Below are positions 11,756-25,252 of a stretch of DNA of 64,000 bases, one piece after another. The DNA lies in assembly GCA_021432635.1 (NCBI GenBank), contig MU270015.1, positions 2,701,641-2,765,640 of the forward strand, in the 5' to 3' direction. Under the pieces are notes generated by a model. The model did not search any database and was not told the DNA's origin. It was given only the letters and a program-made list of their open reading frames with translations. Each line of letters opens with the position of its first letter. The first letter of the stretch is position 1. Made by a program: the position numbers and the translations under genes. Origin of the DNA: Thozetella sp. PMI_491. Lineage: Eukaryota > Ascomycota > Sordariomycetes > Chaetosphaeriales > Chaetosphaeriaceae.

Positions 11756-14700
11756 TAGGTTTATATCTTCCTTTAGGCTTTTACTCTTTTACTTAAAACC
11801 TCCCTCTTTACTACTACTATTATAAGGGTCTCTAGCTTATTATTTCTACTCTAGTTAGGCCTAAAGCTATTTAACCTAGTTTCCTACTTTAATAGGTTAA
11901 GTAGTTAGCTTTCTTATAGATATAATAATATCTAATAGGCTTGGTTTACTATTAGTATTAATAGGCTTTAAGCTATAATAAGAACTAAGAATAGGAGTGT
12001 TTAAAAGAGATTTACCTAGAGAAGATCTGCCTAGGTTAGTCAATAGTTTCTATTAAGACTAGGTTATTAAGATACTCCTTTTATAGCTATATAAATAAGT
12101 TATTTAGCACTTTATACTAGCTTATTAGTCAGCTATTATCTTAGCCTTAGAGTAATAATCTTATTATCTATAGAAGTTGTTAAGGTAGTCTAATAAGATA
12201 TAGTTATTAAGAGATCCCTTATAATTATAAAAAAGCCTTTAACTATATTCCTCTCCTTTTATTAAGTCTAGAATTATCCTCTTAAGAGTAGCTAGTCCTT
12301 TGCCTTTCTTCTCCCTATTAAAGCTAAGTTTAGTAGTTTATTTGACAAGTTTCTCCTTATTAGGGTCCCTTATATTATTTATTTATTCTTTAATCCTATT
12401 AAGAGGAGGATAGGATAGATACTTAAAGGCTTTTAATAGTATCTCTTTAATGTCTATAATTAATCCTTTTATAATACTCTTTCTTATATTCCTTAAAGTT
12501 ATTAACTAAATATAAGTAGGTAGGACTTAAAGGGTACTAATACTTTAATTAAAAGATAAGATCTTTTGTATTATATTTTTAACTTTAAGTAGAGTTAAGC
12601 TAGTATTTCTTATAGCTCTTACTATAGATAAGTTACCTACCTAGTTTAATATAGTGTTATAAATATCTTTTATAATACTAGGCTTAACTAGGTTTTATAA
12701 AGCACTTTTATTTTAATTATTAAGCTCTAGGTAGATCTAGTAAATATAGATCTTAACGGTTTAAAGGTTTAGGCTTATTTTCTTCTAGATCTAACTATAA
12801 GCTTATAAATATATCTAGTTAATAGGGGTTTATAATATTATAAAGTTATATTTATAAAAGAAGACCCTAGTAAATTTAATAACTAATAGGCTATAGGTCT
12901 AACTAGTTAACTACTAGGTATAAGGTAAGGCTAAGAATCTATAGTTATTAATATTAATATTATATTATTATAGCTATCCTAAGTAGGATATTAGATAGGT
13001 GTTTAGATTAGGCGTTAAGGCTTTTAATAAGTTAAAGAAAAATATATAACAGAGGCTTTTATTTATAATTAAAAGTAAGAAGTAATTGCTATTATTATAA
13101 ATAAGAAATAGGAGGAATTACTTGTTTAAAGGGTAGGCTAATAGGCCTAAGGGTGCCTGGCTAATTATATATAGTAAGATCTATACTCTACTTTATAGGT
13201 TTATTATAACTAATTAGAGTCTAATAGTTATACTTATATTATTAAGCTAATCCTATTAAGTAAGGGTTCTTTTTAAATTATATAGCTTAAAAAGATGTAT
13301 CTCCTAGCTTATATTATATATTAAGCTGTTTTTAAAGGCTAAGTATAAAACTAGACTAGGGAAGAAGGTTTATAGTAACTTATTATCCTCTTAGCCTCCT
13401 TAGGTATTAAACTAGGCTAGTTATATATTAATAAGCTTGTCTTAATAGATTTATATAGGGAATATTATTCTTAGGCTAAAGATACCTATAACTATATTAA
13501 GATAGGTAAGCCTAACTATACTAGACTATATCTCCTTAGAACTATCTATAAGTAATACTCTAATGTCTTAAGTAGTACTACTAGAGCTAAGAGTAGTAAC
13601 TAAGCTTCCTTTAGGAATGTTTTAAGTATAACCTCTTAGAATAGTAACTACTATAGTAGCTACTGCCTTAGTTTAGTCCTTAATACTTTACACTAGCTAA
13701 TTATAGCTATTGCCTTAACTTATTATACCTTAATTAAAAGAGAGAAGATAAAGAGGTAAGGTATTTTTAGTTGGTAAAAAAAAAGGGAAGCAAAGGAATT
13801 ATTAGTGATTAACTAAAGGATTATATATTAAGGTGTAGATAAGCTTATATTTAAATATAACTATTAGGATAGTAAAGGTAAGAGAAATTAAGATTTTAAG
13901 TAAATACTAGCTCTAATTATAATAAGTAGCTACTAAAGTGATTTATAAGTAGTAGTTAGGTTATATAATTAAGGAGGGTTAGAGGTTAGTAGATAAGGAA
14001 GAGTAAAGGTATTACTAAAGATAAGAGTAAGGGAGATTAAATAGTAGAGAGGCAACTAAGCTTATTTTAAGAGTGATACTCTTTTTATTCTTTCTTATTC
14101 CTAATAAACTACTTAGTCTAGTTAGAGTAAGGAAGGGATTATTTTATAATAGTTATTATATTTAATATTAATATTGCCTCTTGGATAAAAGGTAGCTGTT
14201 TTTCTTTACTTAAGGGAAGAATAAAGTAGTTATTTACCTCCTTAGTAAGAATAAAATAACTATTTAATTTATTATTAATACTCTCCTTTTAGTTAGACCT
14301 TCTTTAGATTTGCCTATAAAAAGGGGTGAGTTTCTTTCCCTTTCTTAATTATTATAACTCTTTCCTCTTTTTATACTACTTTTTTTTTACTTTTCTTAAT
14401 TAGTACTTCTTATAGTCTCTGCCTTAGTAATTTATCTTTTAAAGATAGACCTAATTATAATATTAAATACTTATTAAACACCTTTTAGTAATAAGAAATA
14501 ATAATTAGCCTCTTTTAAAGACTTTTAGTTTACTAATCCTTTATAATAGTAGTCCTTTAATAAGCTATTACTCCCTTTTATTAAGCTTTAGCTTATTAGT
14601 ATTATAAGACTAAGTCACCTTAAGTATATTAAGCTTAAGGAGCCTAACTTTAAATTTCTTTGCTAGAATATAAAGGTCTAGCGGGTAAAGAATTTAGAGT

Positions 14701-14943
14701 TTATAGTTAAGTAGAAACTCCCTGATCTAAGCGCTGGTAAGAAGAAGGGTAATACTATTTTAGACTTTTAGAAATGCCTTTTGTGTAGTAATAGTGTTTT
14801 TAAAGACTTTTAGGTTAAGCACTAGTTAAAACTGTTAAAGATAAAGTATTTTATTTATATTAAAGCCCTTAATAGTAGTTCTCTTAGAAAATATCTTAGT
14901 AAAATTATATTCTACTGTGATTAGGCTTATAGTCTTTTTATTT
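11756..14943. other. RIP-degraded spacer, no assignable gene
   Basis: TA-rich sequence between the two copies of the Gypsy-like unit. A plus-strand frame from about 12,840 to 14,050 (codon starts congruent to 13,087 modulo 3) has a few protein-like stretches if TAA/TAG are read as former glutamine codons, but its stop density is high and I assign no family. Nothing else is recognisable. Confidence 0.35.
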
Positions 14944-17900
14944 ATATATATAAGTATTAAAATACTAATCCTTATACTTAATATAAGTAATAATACTACT
15001 AGTCTTTTATAGAGATACTTAACTATAATATCTATATACTTTAATTATTTATAAAGTATATATTATTACTAGGATATAAGGAGGGGACTTATAGTAATTA
15101 TACTTTCTAGATAAATACTAGATACTTTTATTATAATAACTTAGTTCCTAGTTTTACCTAGGGTTAGTATATTATAGATAAGGGTTTAAAGGATAGTTAG
15201 AAGGATAATACTAGGGTAGTAGTATTAAAGCCTTATTAATTCTTACCTTAAGCTATCCCTTAAAATACTTAATAAGTTATTTATAACACTTTTTTAGCTA
15301 AAGTTAAAAAGGAGTAGTAGAACTTAGCTTACTCTAAGTTGTTTAAATACTATAAGTAAAGCACCTAGTATATATTAGATTAATAGTAGTAATTACCCCT
15401 AGGTCTTTTAATATAGATAGAGTTCCCTTAGTAATAGTATTTTATCTCCTCTAGTCTATCTAAGGTATAATTAATCTCTTTTCCTCCTATTTTTTTTTAT
15501 ATAGATATACTTGCTTTTTATTTATATTATTATAATTATATTATTATAGTTATATTATTATAGTTATATTATTATAGGGGTGTTATTTTCCTAATACCTT
15601 ATAAGTACTTCTCCTCTTAGCTAATAGGTAAGAAGTCTTTTTACTAGAAGCTAATAATATACTAGGAAATTAAAGTATTACCTTTTTTAGACGATAATTA
15701 CCCTAGTTAAAGCTAACCTATAGCTTTTTTCTACTACCTTATAGTAGGAAATAAAAGAAAGAAAGATAATAATAGGTTAATCTATATTTTATAGTATAAG
15801 TATTTTAATAATCTTAAGATAAAAGAAAATAATTATTAGGGATAGTATTATTATCTAAAAAGCTCTTTAAGCCTTTTAAACTAAGGCTTTTTTATTTAAT
15901 TAGGTTTAAACACTTATTTTTACCCCTTTTTACTCCTTATTACTTTTTAAAGTAAAGTACTTAATCTTTTTAATCTAAAATACTAACTCCTTCTAAGATA
16001 TATAACTAATAAAATAGAAAATACACTAAACAGCATTTAATTTAGCTAGGAAGAGTCTTAAAAAAAGAGTCTTTCTTTAGTTAAAGCCTAGATATTATTA
16101 TCTTTTTAATTAATAACTTTAATCATGGCTAGAAGGGTAAAAACATAACTTTTTCCTTAGGATATATAAACTATAAATATAGTGTTAAAAACTTTTTCTT
16201 TTCCTAAGCTAATCTTTATATAACTATTTTAACCCTTTTTAGGACTAGATTAATGCTTAAGGTGTTAAGTATTAACTTAGAGGAAGCTTTTAGAAGCTAG
16301 GCAGTTAAAAAGGTAGACCTTAACTCTATTTGGTAGTTATTTATTATATATAGTATTATTATTATTATTAGATATGCTTTAATTAAAGCTTTTATTATTA
16401 TTACTTTTATTATTAGGGCTATTATTATTACTCTTTTCTCTTTTTATCTTACTAGTATTAGTATTTTTATTAGTAGTGTTATTAGGTTTTACTAGTATCT
16501 TATTGTCTTTTATAACAGCTACTTTATTAATTTAATTAAATCGCTTTATTCTAGTTAGAGTATAAGTCTTAGATAAAAGTACTTCTTTTAAGGTCTTAAG
16601 ATAGTAGGCTTTATTTATACTTATTTTATCTACCTTATAGGGTTTTTTCTATTTATATATTAGCTTTTAGCTTTATAACTTATTAATCCTATAAGTTAAG
16701 TTATAGATAACTATAAGATACCCTAGTACTACTTTCTATCTATTAGGGCGCCTCTTACCCTTAGAATATAATTACTAAGTATTAGTTATCTTTTAATAAA
16801 CCACTATAAGTCTTTCCTATATAGTTTATATTATATTATTATTAATAGCTATAAGTCTTACTTTAAATAAGAGATACTCCTCTTAATTAATAATATTATT
16901 AATATTACTATAGATAGATTTCTAGTCTATTAGTCTTTAGGTTAGTATATTATTTTTAATAAGTGTTATAAGATTAATATAAAAGGCTAGTCTAACTAAG
17001 GCTATACTATAAGTATTATAGACTATAGTCTAATCAATAAATAACATATTTAATAGGTAGTTTACCTATCTTTTAATATTATTATTTATTACTTTTACTA
17101 ATCTACTAGTGATTATTTAATACCCTTCTTTACTAATACTATTTACTTATAAATTATAAGGTAAGATAGTAATTCTTTTAATCTTAAATCTTTTATAGGC
17201 TTTAATTACTTTACCCTTATTTTTTAAGCTATTATTAATAATTATCTTAACTAGGATTTTATATCTTATAATAATATTATACTTAAGGTATTATATTATA
17301 ATTTTTAAGGTTACTTTACTAATTAAAAAGGCTTTAGCCTAACCTATTAATCTATAATAAAACATTAAGAGACTTATTTTACCCTGATTAATTAGTAAGT
17401 ACTAGATATTAATATACTAGTAGTAAAATAAATATAGGGCTAGAGAGGTATAGATCTTTTTATCCTTATACTACTTTAAATTCTACTTCTAGTATAGCTT
17501 ATAAAACTAAACTTATATTTTAATATACTTATATAATTTATACTAGTAGTAGTAATCTTTAATATATCTATAAGTTAGTTCCTACCCTTAATACCTTATC
17601 TTAGTATAATACTACTAGAAGATTAACTCTTATTACTTAGGGTTATTAACTATCTAATAGTATAATATCTTATCTATCTCTTATAACTATAATATCTAGT
17701 TAGACACTATATATTTATAAGTATTAGCTTTTTATTAATATAGTTCTAGTCTGTCTATACCTTATAGTTTATAAAATAATATAAGGTAGTTAATAATAGC
17801 TTTATATTCCTTAGATTAAACTCTTATTAACCTATCTTATTATACCTATAGGGTAGACACAGATATAACTCTATATAAATAAATCTAAGTATTTATAAAG

Positions 17901-18823
17901 TTATCTAGGTTATTTTTTACTTCTCTTTCCCTTTAATTAAAGGTATTAAGAGGTTTTTAAGATAATATATCTATTATAATATTCCTAGCTCTTAATATAT
18001 ACTTAACTATAAAATTAAAGTTATAAATCTATAAAATCTATCTTATAAGGAGAGTATTAAGCAGGTCTAAGTATGTCTTATTAAGCTAATATATAAGGAC
18101 TTTAGTATTTATCTTAATTATAAAATAGACTTTATATAGGTATTACTATAACTACCTAAGTATAGCTAAAAGTCTGTAACACTTATATTTAATAGTATTA
18201 TACTACTTTTTAATATCTATCTAAAGACTACTCTTATACTAGCTAAAATATAAAAAGTCTTTAACTTATTATAATAATACTACTCCCTATCCTTTAAGAT
18301 TTACATCTATATATAATATAATAAGTCTATATCCCTTAAAGTAGTCTAGGTTAATTAATACTAGTATAATAATAACTACTTATTTTAAGTCCTTTATAGC
18401 CTTTTTCTAATTAAAGCTTTAGTTAAATAAGACACCTTTCTTTTAAAGGTAAAAGAGTGGTTTTATAATTGCTGTAAAGTTAATAATCTATATATAATAA
18501 AATCTAATTATATTAAAAAAGCCTCTTACTTTTAAGATAGTTTAATAGTCAAGCTATTTAACAATCTTAAAGACCTTAGCTTAGGTAGGGCTATAGCTAT
18601 ATATTTTATAAATATACCTTAGGATTATTACTATACTATAACACTACTAGGATTTCTCTCTAGCTATTATTACTTTAATAAGCTTATAGTTTAATAAAAC
18701 TAAGTTAATATTGCTAATATATTTTATAATATAGTATTAAACTCTAGGTAATATAACTTTATTATTATAAGTTATAGTTAGACCTTTAATATAGATATTG
18801 TTAAAAAAGGCTTTATATATATA
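14944..18823 (-). mobile_element. Ty3/Gypsy-like pol relic, copy B
   Basis: Second copy of the unit at 7,259-11,127, less mutated. On the minus strand around 17,123-17,162 the frame reads like the integrase core end: PYN, then a stop where Q is expected, then N and a KEG or ERG motif that would carry the catalytic glutamate. Downstream on the same strand follow segments resembling the LLNMLFID (LPAMLWAD) and later parts of Gypsy integrases, and upstream at about 18,000 a piece like the RNase H/integrase linker (VKYI..ARN). Interruptions are TAA/TAG. The unit has the same left and right limits in both copies, but I see no LTR directly at this copy's ends. Confidence 0.65.
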
Positions 18824-21800
18824 TAGAATCAAGTTATAGAAGATCCTTATAATTACTCTTATAAATTATATAACTAAGTTAGTTATACCTTATAATAAGG
18901 TATATATATAAAACAAGCTAATTAGAGTAGTAAATATTATTAGGTCCTTACTTTTTAGGTTTAATAAGACTTAATTATATTTAAAAAAGAGGTTTAAAAG
19001 GGATAAAAGTTTATATATAATAAACTCTTTAGATAAGCTGTCTGCTTTTAATAGTAGAAATATATCTTTAATTATAATACTATTAATCCTCTATATATTA
19101 TTAATAATTTATAGGCTATTATTCTTCTTCTTTATAAGGAACTATAAGTTCTTATATAAAGTATAACTCTCTTTAAAGACTTTTTAAGTAATATATTCCT
19201 TAAGTATCTTAATAACCTTATCTATAAATATTAAAGGTATTAGAATTAATCTTTCCTACTAGGCCTTATATAAAATAGTCTTAATATATTATAAAGAGAT
19301 AACCTTAGGGTTAATTATACTTATATCCTTAAAGCTTTATACTAATACTTCCTCCTATATGTAAAAGATATAAGTTAAAGCCTCTTATTCTTACTTAGTT
19401 AGACCTTAGGTACCTCTAAGTATTTATTTTAGTTGCTTTAAAGTTAACCTTAAGCTCTTTTTAATCTTGTTAAACTTTAGTATAAAGAATTTGTTATAAG
19501 GCAAGGCATTACCTCTTTATTACTAGACTTTCTCCTTAGCTCTAATCAGCTTATTAAGCTTTTAGTAAATATTACCTTTAGGGACTAAGCTATTACTTAG
19601 TTTATTATTAATAGGATATACTTTCTTTCCCTTTCTTTTATATAGTGTATTAGTCTAAAGGATTATACTAGGAAGACCTTTTCCTTTTAGATTTTAAACT
19701 TCTTATAAATTAACTTATACTCTTTTAATAGACTTAATAAGGCTGATACTATTAGATTTACCTCTTTTCTTCTATTGTTCTTTCTTTAGTATAAATCCTT
19801 CTTACTAGCCTATATAGGCTAGTAAAACTAAAGACTTTTAAAGTAAGTAATAGTAGACTTATTTAATAATCTTAGGCTAGATAAATCTAATAAGCTCTTC
19901 TTCCTCTCTTATCTCTACCTACTCTAAGACTTTTTTACTAATAAGTATCCTAGTGTATTTATTAGCTAATATTTTCCTAAGATATTAGTTTTCCTTTTCT
20001 AGGATAATAACTCCTTACTAGTAATTACTATATAGATAGTTATATTATTAAAAGTTATTAGTGCTTTAATTATAGGTATAAAATTATAGTTAAAAGTAAG
20101 CTTTATATCTATAAAAAAAGGTATCTCTAGTAGTATTTTATAACCTCTCTCTCTTAATAGGTTAATATAAAAGTAGATATTAACTCTATAGTTATTAAGC
20201 CAGACTATTTTTATTATTTTATTAAAGAAGGGATATATATCTTTATAGATAGACTTAAAGTAGGTATTAGTTATTATATATAAGATCTTAAGCTTTATAG
20301 CTAGGTTGTAACTGATAAAATAAATCTTAAAGTTATAATCTAGTAGTACTTATACCTTATTATTATCTAAGTAATATCTTACCTTATAGTAAAGTATTAA
20401 GAGGCTATAAATCTTTTAAATGTTTATTCTCTTAATTTAATTAGGGTAGGCTTTTAGTTAGAAGGACTTTAGTATGTCGTTATAAATTTATTAAATTTAC
20501 TTTTATATATCTGCCTAAGTAACTTCTTTTATTAACTAGAAGGTGTTATTATATTAGAACCTACTTGATATAACCCTTATATCCTCTTTTAAGATAATTA
20601 GTATAGCTATAGACTAAATATTATAGTTAAAGACTTTAATAACTAGCTTACTAGCTCTCTTTATAATATTATTACTAAGGTCAACCACTAATCTTAAATT
20701 AATTATTTTCTATTCTAGTAATAATCTAAGATTATAGGCAAACTTAAGGCTAAGTATAATTAGATCTTCTATAAAAACTTTAAGTTTCTAGTTTATAGTT
20801 ATATCTAATAAGACTTAAAACACCTCCCCTAGTTCTTTTTTATAAGCTTCTCTATTAACTACTAGGTTAGTATTACTAACTTAAAACCTATAACCTATAA
20901 AGATATTCTTAATTAGGATATTATTAGGCTTAGGCTAGTTAGAGCTAATAGATTAGTTTAGAATTAACTTTAGCCCTTTCTCTCTAGTAGTAGCTATCTT
21001 AATTTCTTTCTTACTCTTATTGTTATTTTCTGCCTGGCTTACTCTTCTTTATTTTATAATAGTATTTACCTTAGTAATAAAAGTAGTATTAACCTTAGCT
21101 ATTTCTATTATTAATATCTTAGTCTAGTTACTTATTATACCTCTTTTATAAAAAGATATATTATATTTATCTCTATTATTTTATATAATAACCTTGTTAA
21201 GATTATTTATACTTATAAACTTAGGCATATTATTAATAAGTATTATAATAGATTACCCTATGATTAGACCTATAAGGTCTTTAAATAGGCTAGTCTAGCA
21301 GGTTTAAACCTATAGTCTTTATTTTTAGCTAGTTATTCTTACTATATCTAAAAACTACTTGTCTTAAAGGATAGTATAGCAAAAAACGCTCTTATAGTAT
21401 ATATTCCCTTATTTACCTTTAATACTTTATATATAATATCTAGGGGAATCTAAATGTCTTATATGTAAAACATATACTTTTTAGTGTATTATATAATCTT
21501 AGTAAGACGGTAGACTAAGTAATAAACATACTTATTATTATAGATCACTCTATATTTTAAGATAGTATAGTTAGCCTTCTTATAATAGAAATACTTAATA
21601 CTAAGCCTTTAAAAGCTCTTATAATTCTAGGCTATTACTAGGTATTCTTTAAGGTCTAGTTTATTATTATAATTAGGGATATAAGCTATAATATTTACTT
21701 AGACCCTTTTACTTTTAATTATAGATTACTATTAAAGCTTTTCTATATTAATTTTAAGTTGGTTAAGCTTATCTATTAGATAATTAATAATATCTAGCTT

Positions 21801-24735
21801 TTTTAGCCTATTATTAAGTTAGGCTTTAAATACTTTAATAATAACTTTAATAAGATTTTACTCCTTTTAAAGTAAAGGTTAGCTTTAACTAAGCTATTCC
21901 TAAGTCCTTTCTCGTATCTATAGTAGTAGGTAAACCTATTAATAGTCTTACTATTCTTTAAGTTCTTTTTCTTACTTTTTTTTATTATAGTTATTAACTA
22001 GATACTTAAGTTTATTATAGAATATATCTTAGCTTTAGGAAATTAACTTATTTATATTTATTTCTAAGATAAGGTATAGCTAAGATTTTATACTTATTAG
22101 TAGCTTAATATATATATTTTATAGTATATTACTTTTTATTAAGTTTAAATTTTTAACCTATCTTAATAAGGCCTTAAAGGTTAAAAGTACTTTATAAATC
22201 TTAACTATCTTATCTCTAACTAGTTTATTTTAAAACTCTTATAGATATTATTTATAGGATAGGTAAAACTATATATCTCTAAGGCAAAATACTTTCTTTA
22301 ATATCTTTTTATATTTGCTCTAGTTGTTAATATAAAGGGTTTAACCCTTAGTAATATCCCTAGTTTTTAAAGTATAATACTAGAGGAAGTATATCTTTTT
22401 TTCTTAAAATATAGTTAGACTTAATATATAATAAACAAAGTTAAAATTAACTAAGTAATAAGTTATACCTATACTATTAAAAATTAGTAATACTAAGGTC
22501 CCTAAGAATAATAATAGCTAGTCTATCCTTTTATAATAGATAGAAGTATAAGTAAGGCAGCCCTTAAACTAGTCTAAGTTAAGCCTATTATCTTTTAAAG
22601 ACTCTTTTATTATAGAATAGTCTAATACTTATTAGCCCTAAGTAGTAATAGTTATAGCTTTTAAGTCTTTTAATTCTAATTAAAAGGATATACCTGATAA
22701 TATATAGGTATTAAGTCCTTTTGTCTTAATAGTATAACCCTAAGTATTTTTAAAGAATAAGATTATTATAGTTAGAGCTTAAGGCAATGTTATTACCTTA
22801 TAATTGCCCTTACTTATAGCTTAGGGTATATCTTATGATTATATTTATACTAGTTTTATTAATATAGCCTTTATTATTACTAGTAGTATTAATAGTTAAA
22901 AAGATAGGTTTTATACTAGCCTTATTAATACTACTATTAATACTGTTACTAATACTGCTACTAATACTAATAGTAGTATATAAGTCTATAATTAGTACTA
23001 TAATAATAATAATAGCATTAATAATAGTAGCAGCATTAGTAGTGATTTAGCTAGCAATTAGAAAAGTAAAGTTTTTAATAGCACTAGTAGTACTAGTAAT
23101 AGCGTTACTGTTAATACTACTAGTGTATAAGCTAGTGGTTAGGGTAGTAGCGCCTGGAAAAGTAGGTCTTTTACTAGCCTTTAATCTAGGACTTATAGTA
23201 AGGACATGCTTAAAGTAGCTAAGGCTTTTTTTTTTAATAGTATTAAGCTTATTACCTTTAATACTATTATAATTAAAGCTTTTATACCTCTCTTTATTTA
23301 ATTACCTCTTTTTCTCTAAAGCTTTAGCTATTCTTCTATTTTCCTAGCTAATACTCTTTTTTCTTTACTTAATTATAAGCTTTACCTAAGGGTAAAACTT
23401 TTTAACTTATAAGAAATTAACTCCTTTTTTTTTACTATTATTTCTCCTCTTTTAGTGTTTCTAATGTGTTTTAGCTTTTTATCTCTTTTTTTTTCCTTAG
23501 CTTAACTAGTCTAAGTCTTACTTATTAGATTAAATAATTTATATATTAGTATAATAAGACTATTTACTTTTTTTAACTTTAATATACTTCTATACTTCTT
23601 CCTTCCTATAGATTATATTCTAGTTAGATAGCTAATAATATTAGTATAATAAGGTAAAAAGGGTTTTTATTAAAATAATACTTTTTTAAATGTTTATACT
23701 TTATATAGCTAGTTAAAAGTATTTATTTACTAGTCTAAGCTTATTTAAGGTAAGAATATCCTTTAATTAACTAACTTTTTAAAGTTCTTTATAGAGGTGT
23801 CTTATAATAAAGTCCTAAGTATTAAAAAGGGTATTTTAACCTCCCCTTAAAGGTTAAGATTAATATAAGCAAGGGTTATATTATAATTAACTTAGGGCAA
23901 GAGAGCTTTTTTTAATACCTTATTTCTATAATAAAGCTAAGGTATAAAAAAAAGTCTTTTCCTTTTTCTATTAGTAAATACTTATAATCTTAAGAATAAC
24001 AGCTAACTCTAATATAGTCTTGCCTTTTTTTAAACTCTAACTAGACTAATAAGATAGGACTTTAATAAGCTATCTTTTCTAACTGCTTTAAGCTAATTAT
24101 TTACTAATTATCTTTAAGTAGTCCTAATACTTTAACTAGATAGCCTTTAGTTATAAAGCCTAGTAAGATATCTTCTTTAATTACCTTAAGCTAATTATTT
24201 ACTAACTATCTCTAGTTTTAATATTTAAGGTCTAGCTAGACTATTTTATAGTCTATAAAGTCTATCTAAGGTTTAATTAGGGGTCTTTTTTAATAGGAAT
24301 CTACTTTTTTTACTACTCTAGCTTATTAGCCCTAGAAGAGTTATCTTCCCTAATTACCTTAAGCTAACTATTTATTAATAATCCCCTAGGGTAATATAAT
24401 TCTCTTATTTTAATACCTATATTAGTTTAAATAACTTTTCTTATATCGCTTAAGATTAGGGTTAAGTAAAGGTAAAAATAGATAACTTTACTTTTAGCTA
24501 TCCTAGTTAACTTAGGGTTAGTATAAGCCTTTATTATTTATTAGGGTCTTTTATCCTATTTATTTCTATAGCCCCTTACTACTTATTATCTTTAGTCTTA
24601 ACAAGTAAAAGTAGTTATTATAGTTAAAGCCTAGCTATTATTATTAAGCTGCTTATATATTACCTCTTGTCCTAGGTCTTCTTATTATTACTTAAAAGGC
24701 TTTGTTAAAGCATCCCTAGCTAGACCCTTATTTAA
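18824..24735 (-). mobile_element. decayed retroelement-like unit, copy 1
   Basis: The first ~4.7 kb (18,825-23,540) is repeated at 25,260-37,755, where the second copy is split by a Gypsy insertion. Fixed offsets (landmark AAGTTATA at 18,831 and 25,271; TAAATAAT at 23,531 and 37,747 once the insertion is subtracted) show the copies are collinear. Minus-strand frames look weakly Gag-like near 21.0-21.7 kb but I cannot assign the unit firmly. It lies directly upstream, in minus sense, of Gypsy-like copy B, so the two could be halves of one element. Clustered ACTA/ATTA trinucleotide-like runs sit near 22,860-23,120. Confidence 0.5.
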
Positions 24736-25252
24736 GAATAAAGAGTAAGAAGTAGAGTATATATAGAATAACCTATATATAACACTACTATTATATATTT
24801 TATAGCCTAGTAGCTATAGTATAGAATTAATACTATAACTTTATAATCTAGTTTATAGGTAGGGCTATTAAAATAATATAAGTCTAGTAATATATAAAAA
24901 AGGGTATATTAATATAAGATCTAACAAGTGTTAGGCTCTAACTAGGGCAGGATAAATATATAGGAATAGGGCAAAGCCCTATAATAGTTATATAAAGTAG
25001 CTTTATAGTTAGTCTTGTCTAGAGAAACAAATGTATAAAGTTAATTACTAGAATAATAGACTGATAGATCTTAACAGTTGATTAATAACTTAATAGTTCT
25101 CCTCCCTAAGGTAGGATAATAACCTTTAACTACTTATATAAATCAAGCTGGCATAGCCTAGTTAGACCAGGGTCTAGATCTACTATATAGTTCCTTTTAT
25201 ACTAGGGCTATACTAGGTAAAACGAAAAAAAATCCACTGACTACCCCTAGCT
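24736..25252 (-). repeat. ~510 bp LTR-like repeat, solo copy
   Basis: Reverse-orientation copy of the core of the arms at 6.7 and 11.1 kb and of the repeat at 54,684-55,203. In sense orientation it carries a TATA-like TTTATATAAGTAG about 140 bases in and a pyrimidine-rich end. It sits between the two copies of the 18.8/25.3 kb unit and may be the 5' LTR of the minus-strand element to its left. Confidence 0.7.
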
